13,925 nt of DNA from DASYYE01 sp035946955 (GTDB lineage Bacteria > Actinomycetota > Actinomycetes > Streptosporangiales > Streptosporangiaceae): positions 1 to 13,925 of the forward strand of contig DASYYE010000423.1 in the NCBI GenBank assembly GCA_035946955.1, read 5' to 3'. Of this stretch, positions 4,648-11,102 are shown one piece after another. Made by a program: the position numbers and the translations under genes. The notes under the pieces are model-generated. The model was given only the letters and a program-made list of their open reading frames with translations, made no database searches and had not been told where the DNA came from. How positions within the stretch are numbered: the first letter of the stretch is position 1; every line of letters begins with the position of its first letter.

Positions 4648-5925
4648 GTGTCCGTTCCCGAGCCGCCAGTAGCTGGCGAGGCCGATGTCGTCGTGGTCGG
4701 CGCTGGCCCAGCCGGGGCAACCACCGCCTACTACCTGGCCAATGCCGGGCTGAGCGTACTGCTGCTGGAGAAGAGCACCTTCCCGCGCGAGAAGGTGTGC
4801 GGCGACGGCCTGACACCACGGGCCGTCAAGGCGCTGGTGGCCATGGGCATCCAGTTCGACCCGGCCGAGGGCTGGCTGCCGAACAAGGGGCTGCGGATCA
4901 TCGGCGGCGGGGTGCGCCTCGAACTGGACTGGCCCGAGCTTTCGAGCTACCCCGGCTACGGACTGGTGCGCAACCGGCGCGGGTTCGACGAGACCCTGGC
5001 CCGCGCGGCCCAGCGGGCAGGTGCGAAGCTCCTGGAGGGCGTCACGGTCACTGGCCCCGTCCTCGACAAGGAGACCGGCCGGATCGTTGGCGTCACCACG
5101 TCGTCAGGCGGGGACGAGGAGGAACGCACCTACCGCGGGCGCCTGGTCGTGGCGGCCGACGGGAACTCCTCCCGGCTGTCGCTGGCCATGGGGCTGCCTA
5201 GGCGCGAGGACCGGCCACTGGGCGTGGCCGTGCGTGCCTACTACACCAGCCCGCGCCATGACGATGACTACCTGGAGTCCTGGCTGGAGCTGTGGGACGG
5301 CGACCGGCTGCTGCCCGGGTACGGGTGGGTCTTCGGCATGGGCGACGGCACCAGCAACATCGGCCTGGGGCTGCTGAACACCAGCGCGGCCTTCCAGCAC
5401 ACCGACTACCGCATGCTGCTGCGCAAGTGGCTGGCCACCATGCCTGCCGAGTGGGGCTTCACCGAGGACAACCGCACCGGGCCGGTGCGGGGCGCCGCCC
5501 TGCCGATGGGCTTCAACCGCACTCCGCACTACATGCGAGGACTCGTGCTCGTGGGCGACGCGGGGGGTATGGTCAACCCGTTCAACGGGGAGGGCATCGC
5601 CTACGCGATGGAGTCCGGGCAGACCGCGGCGCAGGTGATCGCGCAGGCCCTGCGGTCTGCGGACTGGCCAGCGACCGAGCGCGTGCTGAACAGGTACCCC
5701 CAGATGCTGAAGGACGCATATGGGGGTTACTACACTCTCGGGCGGAAGTTCGTAGGAGCGATCGGGCACCCGTGGGTCATGAGGGTCTCGACGCGGTACG
5801 GGCTGCCGCGGCCGGTGCTGATGCGCTTTGTGCTGAAACTGCTGGCAAACCTGACCGATACGGACGGCGGCGCTGTCGCTGACCGGCTGATCAACGCGCT
5901 GTCCAAGGTCGCACCCCCGGCCTGA
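4648..5925 (+). CDS. Geranylgeranyl-reductase-family flavoprotein, likely menaquinone tail reductase
   Basis: A 425-residue FAD enzyme of the geranylgeranyl reductase family. The dinucleotide-binding motif DVVVVGAGPAGATTAYYL (residues 13-30) is followed by FPREKVCGDGLTPRAVKAL, a signature shared with mycobacterial MenJ. GRLVVAADGNSSRLS comes mid-protein, and VGDAGGMVNPFNGEGIAYAM (G303, D304 onward) contacts the FAD pyrophosphate. No signal peptide; probably a peripheral membrane protein. Family members saturate isoprenoid double bonds in archaeal lipids, chlorophyll phytol tails or menaquinone. Position directly before nuoA, under a Rex site, favours menaquinone side-chain reduction like MenJ. 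The GTG at 4648 is preceded by GGACGAGG, and the next gene nuoA starts 41 bases after the stop. Family is certain, substrate inferred from context. Confidence 0.87.
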   Translation: MSVPEPPVAGEADVVVVGAGPAGATTAYYLANAGLSVLLLEKSTFPREKVCGDGLTPRAVKALVAMGIQFDPAEGWLPNKGLRIIGGGVRLELDWPELSSYPGYGLVRNRRGFDETLARAAQRAGAKLLEGVTVTGPVLDKETGRIVGVTTSSGGDEEERTYRGRLVVAADGNSSRLSLAMGLPRREDRPLGVAVRAYYTSPRHDDDYLESWLELWDGDRLLPGYGWVFGMGDGTSNIGLGLLNTSAAFQHTDYRMLLRKWLATMPAEWGFTEDNRTGPVRGAALPMGFNRTPHYMRGLVLVGDAGGMVNPFNGEGIAYAMESGQTAAQVIAQALRSADWPATERVLNRYPQMLKDAYGGYYTLGRKFVGAIGHPWVMRVSTRYGLPRPVLMRFVLKLLANLTDTDGGAVADRLINALSKVAPPA

Positions 5926-5966
5926 GTCCAGGCCGACCATACGAAGACGAGAAGGGAGGGCATGCG

Positions 5967-6329
5967 GTGCTGAGCCTGTACACGCCGATCCTCATCCTGG
6001 CGGCGCTGGCCGCCGTGTTCGCGGTCTTCTCGCTCGTGGCGGGTTCCCTGGCAGGCCCCAAACGCTGGAACCGGGCGAAGCTCGAAGCGTATGAGTGCGG
6101 CATCGAGCCAACGCCGCAGCCTATGGGCCGCGGGAGGTTCCCGGTCAAGTACTACCTGACGGCGATGTTGTTCATCCTGTTCGACATCGAGATCATCTTC
6201 CTCTACCCCTGGGCCGTCAGTTTCACCAGTCTCGGCGTGTTTGGCCTGGTCGAGATGGTGCTCTTTATTGCCACAGTGCTGGTCGCTTACGCCTACGTCT
6301 GGCGTCGCGGCGGCCTGGAGTGGGACTAG
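5967..6329 (+). CDS. nuoA: NADH-quinone oxidoreductase subunit A
   Basis: A 120-residue membrane subunit with three hydrophobic helices at about 5-27, 62-83 and 88-112. The conserved loop EAYECGIEP carries C44, and the second helix begins with FILFDIEIIFLYP, whose D73 and E75 correspond to the conserved acidic pair of the family. NuoA sits at the junction of the peripheral and membrane arms, near the quinone cavity, beside NuoH and NuoD. The GTG at 5967 is preceded by AGGGAGGG six bases upstream; an ATG at 5962 is out of frame. Length is standard. It starts the nuo gene series, 41 bases after the reductase gene, and nuoB follows two bases after its stop. Confidence 0.96.
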   Translation: MLSLYTPILILAALAAVFAVFSLVAGSLAGPKRWNRAKLEAYECGIEPTPQPMGRGRFPVKYYLTAMLFILFDIEIIFLYPWAVSFTSLGVFGLVEMVLFIATVLVAYAYVWRRGGLEWD

Positions 6330-6331
6330 CC

Positions 6332-6907
6332 ATGGGAATCGAAGAAAAGCTGCCAGCCGGCCTGCTGCTCACCACGGTGGAGAAGGTCGCCGGGTACGCC
6401 CGCAAATACTCGGTCTGGCCGGCCACGTTCGGCCTCGCCTGCTGTGCCATGGAACTGATGGCCACCGGCGGGCCACGCCACGACCTGGCCAGGTTCGGCA
6501 TGGAACGGGCCTCGGCCACGCCACGGCAGGCGGACCTGATGGTGGTGGCCGGGCGCGTGAGCCAGAAGATGGCCCCGGTGCTGCGCCAGATCTACGACCA
6601 GATGGCCGAGCCCAAGTGGGTCATTTCCATGGGGGTCTGCGCCTCCAGCGGCGGCATGTTCAACAACTACGCCATCGTGCAGGGAGTCGACCACATCGTG
6701 CCGGTCGACATCTACCTGCCGGGCTGCCCACCGCGCCCAGAGATGCTGCTCGACGCGATCCTGAAACTGCACGACAAGATCCAAAACACCAAGCTCGGTG
6801 CCCACCGCGCACAAGAGATCGAGGAGCTCGAGCAGGCGCGGCTGCGCCGGCTTCCGCTGGCGGCCGCACTGGTCCGCGACGAATCCGGCGCTGGGGAGGG
6901 GACGTGA
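6332..6907 (+). CDS. nuoB: NADH-quinone oxidoreductase subunit B (cluster N2)
   Basis: A 191-residue subunit that holds the terminal [4Fe-4S] cluster N2, which passes electrons to quinone. The four ligands are visible: adjacent C37-C38 in ATFGLACCAMELM, C103 in SMGVCASSGGMF, and C132 in DIYLPGCPPRPE. The tandem cysteine pair is the family hallmark. The C-terminal tail (about 155-191) is charged and variable. The ATG at 6332 is chosen since the frame upstream is overlapped by nuoA and homology begins at MGIEEKLPAGLLLTTVEK. The stop overlaps the GTG of nuoC by four bases (GTGA), implying coupled translation. Length and motifs show an intact subunit. Confidence 0.96.
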   Translation: MGIEEKLPAGLLLTTVEKVAGYARKYSVWPATFGLACCAMELMATGGPRHDLARFGMERASATPRQADLMVVAGRVSQKMAPVLRQIYDQMAEPKWVISMGVCASSGGMFNNYAIVQGVDHIVPVDIYLPGCPPRPEMLLDAILKLHDKIQNTKLGAHRAQEIEELEQARLRRLPLAAALVRDESGAGEGT

Positions 6908-7638
6908 GCGAGACCAACGGCAAGGCACCTGCCAATCGCCCGGACGCCAGCCCGGCCCAGCCCGCTGTGCCGCAGCCGCTGGAATGGCCGGTGGTGCGCA
7001 CCGGGATGTTCGGCGTCGAAGGCACGGGCGACACTTCGGGATACGGCGGGCTGAAGGCCCGCCGCGCACCCACGCCAGCCACCCAGCGGCCGTATGGGTC
7101 GTACTTCGACGAGGTCGCCGACCGGCTCACCGAAGGCCTGGAACGCGAAGGCGCCGCCTTTGACGAGGCGGTGGAGCGCGTGGTGGTCGAGCACGGCGAA
7201 CTCACCCTGCACGTCCGCCCCGGGCACCTGGAAACGGTCGCCTCGGTACTGCGCAACGAGCCCAGTCTCGCGTTCGAGATGTGCCTGGGGGTCAGTGGGG
7301 TGCACTACCTGTGGGACACCGGCCGGGAACTGCACGCGGTCTACCCGCTGCTGTCCATCACCCACAACCGGCGGGTGCGCCTGGAATGCAGCGTCCCCGA
7401 CGCCGACCCACACATGCCGTCACTGACCAGCGTCTACCCGACCTGTGACTGGCACGAGCGGGAGACCTGGGACTTCTTTGGGCTCGTGTTCGATGGCCAC
7501 CCGGCGCTGACCCGGATCGAGATGCCCGACGACTGGAAGGGCCACCCCCAGCGCAAGGACTACCCACTCGGAGGCATCCCCGTGGAATACCGCGGCGCCA
7601 CGATCCCGCCGCCAGATGAGCGGAGGGCCTACTCATGA
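6904..7638 (+). CDS. nuoC: NADH-quinone oxidoreductase subunit C (30 kDa type)
   Basis: A 244-residue subunit of the connecting module that binds NuoD near the quinone site. The 30 kDa signature is at C181 onward (CDWHERETWDFFG), followed by GHPALTRIEMPDDW and the GHPQRKDYPLGG motif. The first 60 residues are Pro/Ala rich and typical of the longer actinobacterial form. It is separate from NuoD, unlike the fused NuoCD of Escherichia coli. It starts at a GTG in a GTGA overlap with nuoB. Its last codons, PPDERRAYS and stop, lie in a 32-bp sequence repeated 128 bases downstream at the nuoD start, so the nuoC-nuoD junction is duplicated here. Confidence 0.95.
   Translation: MSETNGKAPANRPDASPAQPAVPQPLEWPVVRTGMFGVEGTGDTSGYGGLKARRAPTPATQRPYGSYFDEVADRLTEGLEREGAAFDEAVERVVVEHGELTLHVRPGHLETVASVLRNEPSLAFEMCLGVSGVHYLWDTGRELHAVYPLLSITHNRRVRLECSVPDADPHMPSLTSVYPTCDWHERETWDFFGLVFDGHPALTRIEMPDDWKGHPQRKDYPLGGIPVEYRGATIPPPDERRAYS
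7607..7638 (+). repeat. Junction duplication, left copy (end of nuoC)
   Basis: This 32-bp stretch, from the last codons of nuoC through the GGAGGG ribosome binding site to the ATGA at the stop, recurs at 7735-7766 with one mismatch (C7629 versus T7757). The homology ends exactly at the ATGA on the right side. In the left copy the ATG at 7635 overlaps the nuoC stop as ATGA, which looks like the original nuoC-nuoD junction. Confidence 0.95.
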
Positions 7639-7766
7639 TGGTGCGAGGCGGGATCCGGGGACTGTGCGGGGGGTACGGGGGGTCGCTCCCCCGGGCCAGT
7701 GCCGTGGGGGGTCGCCCCCACGGGCCAGCACAGTCGCCGCCAGATGAGCGGAGGGCTTACTCATGA
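7635..7766 (+). CDS. 43-codon coupling ORF created by the nuoC-nuoD insert
   Basis: An ATG at 7635, overlapping the nuoC stop as ATGA, opens 43 codons through the whole insert and ends with TGA at 7764-7766, which overlaps the nuoD ATG as ATGA. The Shine-Dalgarno GGAGGG (7622-7627) stands 7 bases before it. The product would be Gly/Arg/Pro rich, and its last nine residues PPDERRAYS equal the end of NuoC because they come from the duplicated segment. It is unlikely to be a functional protein. It may matter as a translated spacer that hands ribosomes from nuoC to nuoD. Translation itself is unproven. Confidence 0.35.
   Translation: MMVRGGIRGLCGGYGGSLPRASAVGGRPHGPAQSPPDERRAYS
7639..7734 (+). 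repeat. 96-bp G/C-rich hairpin insert between nuoC and nuoD
   Basis: The insert can fold as a branched structure. An outer stem GACTGTGC (7660-7667) with GCACAGTC (7728-7735) encloses two hairpins: CGGGGG/CCCCCG with a 6-base loop (7676-7693), and CCGTGGGGG/CCCCCACGG with loop GTCG (7702-7723). The two hairpins are related in sequence, each containing GGGGGGTCGC then C5 and a nearby GGGCCAG. It resembles a small dispersed palindromic repeat, though other copies cannot be seen in this window. The RNA form might affect stability or expression between nuoC and nuoD. Confidence 0.75.
7735..7766 (+). repeat. Junction duplication, right copy (nuoD ribosome binding site and start)
   Basis: This is the second copy of the 32-bp segment, one mismatch from the left copy. 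It supplies the ribosome binding site GGAGGG (7750-7755) and the ATG of nuoD at 7763, while carrying the old coding tail of nuoC in a different reading register. Confidence 0.95.
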
Positions 7767-9088
7767 CCGCCGAAACCGAGGGGCGTGTCTACACGGTCAC
7801 CGGCCAGGACTGGGACGAGGTCGTGGCCGCGGCCGACGGGACGGGGGACAGACCGGGTGAGGACCGCCTCGTCATCAACATGGGCCCCCAGCACCCCTCG
7901 ACCCACGGTGTGCTGCGGCTCATCCTGACGCTGGACGGGGAGACCGTGACCGAGGTGCGTCCGGTCATCGGCTACCTGCACACCGGCATCGAGAAGAACA
8001 TGGAGGTCCGCACCTGGACCCAGGGCGTGACCTTCTGCACCCGCATGGACTACCTGTCGCCGATCTTCAACGAGGCAGCGTACTGCCTGGCCGTTGAGCG
8101 GCTGCTCGGCATCGAGCAGGAGGTCCCCGAGCGGGCCAATGTGCTGCGCGTGCTCATGATGGAGCTCAACCGCATCTCCTCCCACATGATGGCCGTCGGC
8201 ACGTTCGGCATGGAGCTGGGCGCGACCACGGTGTTCCTCTACGGCCTGCGCGAGCGCGAGAAGGTGCTCGACCTGTTCGAGCTGATCTCCGGGCTGCGCA
8301 TGAACCACGCCTACATCCGGCCGGGTGGCGTGTCGCAGGACCTGCCATCGGGTGCCTTGGACAAGCTGCGGGAGTTCATCCGCGTCCTGCCGCCGCTCAT
8401 CAACGAGATCCGGGCACTGCTGGACGCCAACGCGCTGTACCTGGCCCGCACCCGCAACATCGCCTACTTCGACCTGGCCGGCTGCATGACCCTCGGGGTC
8501 ACCGGGCCGGTGCTGCGCTCCACGGGGCTGCCCTGGGATCTGCGCAAGAGCCAGCCGTACTGCGGCTATGAGACCTACGAGTTCACTGTGCCGACCCAGG
8601 ACACCTGCGATGTGTACGGCCGGTACATCGTCCGCATGGACGAGATGGACGAGTCACTGAGGATCATCGAGCAGTGCGTGGACCGGCTCGCCGCCAAGCG
8701 GCCCGGTGACCGCATCATGGTCTCCGACCCGAAGATCGGCTGGCCCGCCCAGCTCGGCGTGGGCCCGGACGGGCTCGGCAACTCCCCGGCCCACATCGCG
8801 CACATCATGGGCCAGTCCATGGAAGCGCTGATCCACCACTTCAAGCTGGTCACGGAGGGCTTCCGGGTGCCTGCCGGGCAGGTCTACGCGGCGATCGAGT
8901 CGCCGCGCGGGGAGCTGGGGTGCCATCTTGTCAGTGACGGCGGCACCCGGCCGTACCGGGCGCATTTCCGCGACCCGTCGTTCACCAACCTCCAGGCGAT
9001 GTCGGCCATGTGCGAGGGCGGCCTGATCGCCGACGTCATCGCGGCCGTCGCGAGCATTGACCCCGTGATGGGAGGGGTGGACAGGTAA
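7763..9088 (+). CDS. nuoD: NADH-quinone oxidoreductase subunit D (49 kDa type)
   Basis: A 441-residue subunit that forms much of the quinone-binding cavity opposite NuoB. NMGPQHPSTHGVLRL (39-53) supplies H44 and H48, and FCTRMDYLSP supplies Y97. H48 and Y97 fit the positions of the quinone-headgroup His and Tyr in the Thermus Nqo4 subunit. GYLHTGIEKNME, MELNRISSHM, and the C-terminal ESPRGELGCHLVSDGG and DPVMGGVDR are standard family blocks. Length is normal and no motif is missing. The ATG at 7763 is preceded by GGAGGG with 7 bases of spacing, carried on the duplicated 32-bp segment. The stop overlaps the nuoE ATG by one base (TAATG). Confidence 0.97.
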   Translation: MTAETEGRVYTVTGQDWDEVVAAADGTGDRPGEDRLVINMGPQHPSTHGVLRLILTLDGETVTEVRPVIGYLHTGIEKNMEVRTWTQGVTFCTRMDYLSPIFNEAAYCLAVERLLGIEQEVPERANVLRVLMMELNRISSHMMAVGTFGMELGATTVFLYGLREREKVLDLFELISGLRMNHAYIRPGGVSQDLPSGALDKLREFIRVLPPLINEIRALLDANALYLARTRNIAYFDLAGCMTLGVTGPVLRSTGLPWDLRKSQPYCGYETYEFTVPTQDTCDVYGRYIVRMDEMDESLRIIEQCVDRLAAKRPGDRIMVSDPKIGWPAQLGVGPDGLGNSPAHIAHIMGQSMEALIHHFKLVTEGFRVPAGQVYAAIESPRGELGCHLVSDGGTRPYRAHFRDPSFTNLQAMSAMCEGGLIADVIAAVASIDPVMGGVDR

Positions 9089-9798
9089 TGCCCTTCAGTG
9101 AAGAGGTGCGGGCGAAGCTCGACCAGGCGGCGACCGAGATCATCGGCCGCTACCCGCGGTCGCGGTCCGCGCTGCTGCCCCTGCTCCACCTCGTGCAGGC
9201 GGAGGAAGGTTACGTCTCCGACGACGGGATCGCCTACTGCGCGGAGCGCCTCGGGCTGACCGAGACCGACGTGACTGCCACGCTGAGCTACTACACCATG
9301 TACAAGCGCCAGCCGGTCGGTGACTACCACGTCGGGGTCTGCACCAACACCTTGTGCGCGATCATGGGCGGGGACAAGATCCTCGCGTCGCTCCGCAAGC
9401 ACCTCGGGGTGCGCGACAATGAGCCCACGCCGGACGGCAAGGTCAGCGTCGAGCACATCGAGTGCAACGCCGCCTGCGACTTCGCGCCCGTGCTCATGGT
9501 CAACTGGGAGTTCTTCGACAATATGACCCCGGACTCCGCCCGGGCCCTCGTTGACGACCTGCGCTCAGGCGCCGCGGTGACTCCGCCGCGCGGTCCCCGT
9601 CGGCTGTGCACCTGGCGTGAGGCCGAGAAGGTGCTGGCGGGCTTCCCTGATGGGCTGGCAACTGAGGGGCCGCAGGCAGGTGAGCCCACGCTCGTTGGCC
9701 TGAAGATCGCCAAGGAGCGTGGCTGGACGGCCCCTGCAGCCAAGTCTGCTTCCGCTCCGAAGACCTCGCCGCGCCAGGCTCAGGGAGGTCAGCAGTGA
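9088..9798 (+). CDS. nuoE: NADH-quinone oxidoreductase subunit E (24 kDa type)
   Basis: A 236-residue thioredoxin-like ferredoxin subunit holding the [2Fe-2S] cluster N1a in the NADH-oxidising module. Ligands are C85 and C90 in VGVCTNTLCAIMGG, and C126 and C130 in IECNAACDFAPVLMVN. The N-terminal four-helix part has RYPRSRSALLPLLHLVQAEE. After about residue 165 comes an extension with RRLCTWREAEKVLAGFPDG and a Lys/Ala/Ser/Pro/Gln-rich tail, absent from the short E. coli form but common in actinobacteria. The start ATG overlaps the nuoD stop (TAATG), with GGAGGGG about 14 bases upstream. The stop overlaps the nuoF GTG (GTGA). Confidence 0.96.
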   Translation: MPFSEEVRAKLDQAATEIIGRYPRSRSALLPLLHLVQAEEGYVSDDGIAYCAERLGLTETDVTATLSYYTMYKRQPVGDYHVGVCTNTLCAIMGGDKILASLRKHLGVRDNEPTPDGKVSVEHIECNAACDFAPVLMVNWEFFDNMTPDSARALVDDLRSGAAVTPPRGPRRLCTWREAEKVLAGFPDGLATEGPQAGEPTLVGLKIAKERGWTAPAAKSASAPKTSPRQAQGGQQ

Positions 9799-11102
9799 CC
9801 GCGACGCTCACGCCGGTGCTCACCGCCCACTGGGATGAGCCCGACTCGTTCACCCTGGCGGGTTACCGCCGTGCTGGCGGGTACCAGGCGCTCGGCAAGG
9901 CACTGGCCATGGCACCCGACGACATCATCGCCATGGTCAAGGAGTCCGGCCTGCGCGGCCGCGGTGGCGCGGGTTTCCCCACCGGCATGAAGTGGGGCTT
10001 CATCCCGCAGGGCGACGGCAAGCCGCACTACCTCGTGGTCAATGCCGACGAGTCGGAACCCGGGACGTGCAAGGACATCCCGCTGATGCTGGCCACGCCG
10101 CACATGCTGATCGAGGGCGCGATCATCGCCGCGTACGCGATCAGGGCCAGTGAGGCGTTCATCTACGTCCGCGGCGAGGTGCTGCACGTGGTGCGGCGGC
10201 TGCAGCAGGCGGTCGCCGAGGCCTACCAGGCCGGGTACCTGGGACGCGGCATCGTGGGCTCCACGTACAACCTGGAGCTCGTGGTGCACGCTGGCGCTGG
10301 TGCCTACGAGTGCGGTGAAGAGACCGCGCTGCTCACCTCGCTCGAGGGTTACCGGGGCCTGCCCCGGCTCAAGCCCCCCTTCCCGGCGGTCGCTGGCCTG
10401 TACAGCTGTCCCACGGTGATCAACAACGTAGAGTCCATCGCCTCCGTGCCCGCCATCGTCAACAACGGTGCGGCCTGGTTCGCCGGGCTCGGCACGGCGA
10501 AGTCCAAGGGGTTCGGCATCTTCTCGCTGTCGGGCCACGTGACCAAGCCCGGCCAGTACGAGGCGCCGCTCGGGGTCACCCTGCGCGAACTGCTCGACCT
10601 GGCGGGCGGGGTCCGGCACGGGCACCGGCTGAAGTTCTGGACGCCTGGCGGGTCGTCCACGCCGCTGTTCACCGACGAGCACCTCGACACGCCGCTCGAC
10701 TTCGAGTCGACCGCGGCGGCCGGGTCCATGCTCGGTACCCGGGCACTGCAGATCTTCGACCGGACCACCTGCGTGCTCCGCGCGGTGCTGCGCTGGACCG
10801 AGTTCTACCAGCACGAGTCGTGCGGGAAGTGCACGCCGTGCCGGGAGGGCACATTCTGGATGGTGCGGGTGCTGGACCGGCTGGAGCGCGGCGAGGGTAC
10901 CGAGGAGGACGTCGAGAAGCTCCTCGACATGTGCGACAACATCCTGGGCCGGGCGTTCTGCGCGCTCGGTGACGGCGCGGTCAGCCCGGTGGTGTCGTCG
11001 ATCAAGTACTTCCGTGACGAGTACCTGGAACACCAAAAGCGCGGCGGGTGCCCGTTCGACCCGGCCGCGTCCACCGCCTGGGCGGAGGCCAGCCAGCGAT
11101 GA
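9795..11102 (+). CDS. nuoF: NADH-quinone oxidoreductase subunit F (51 kDa type, FMN and NADH site)
   Basis: A 435-residue subunit where NADH is oxidised. The Gly-rich NADH motif GLRGRGGAGFPTGMKWGF begins at residue 52. The FMN site includes VVNADESEPGTCKD and AGAYECGEETALLTSLEG. Cluster N3 ligands are C343, C346 and C349 in ESCGKCTPCREGTFW, and C389 in LGRAFCALGDGA. All are present. The GTG start lies in a four-base overlap with the nuoE stop, preceded by CAGGGAGG. The stop overlaps the nuoG ATG (ATGA). Length matches the family. Confidence 0.97.
   Translation: MTATLTPVLTAHWDEPDSFTLAGYRRAGGYQALGKALAMAPDDIIAMVKESGLRGRGGAGFPTGMKWGFIPQGDGKPHYLVVNADESEPGTCKDIPLMLATPHMLIEGAIIAAYAIRASEAFIYVRGEVLHVVRRLQQAVAEAYQAGYLGRGIVGSTYNLELVVHAGAGAYECGEETALLTSLEGYRGLPRLKPPFPAVAGLYSCPTVINNVESIASVPAIVNNGAAWFAGLGTAKSKGFGIFSLSGHVTKPGQYEAPLGVTLRELLDLAGGVRHGHRLKFWTPGGSSTPLFTDEHLDTPLDFESTAAAGSMLGTRALQIFDRTTCVLRAVLRWTEFYQHESCGKCTPCREGTFWMVRVLDRLERGEGTEEDVEKLLDMCDNILGRAFCALGDGAVSPVVSSIKYFRDEYLEHQKRGGCPFDPAASTAWAEASQR

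Noticed and set aside
7639..7734. Insertion sequence or transposon remnant between nuoC and nuoD
   Set aside because: No transposase fragment or typical short target duplication is present; the flanking 32-bp repeat is too long, so it is described only as a repeat-bearing insert.
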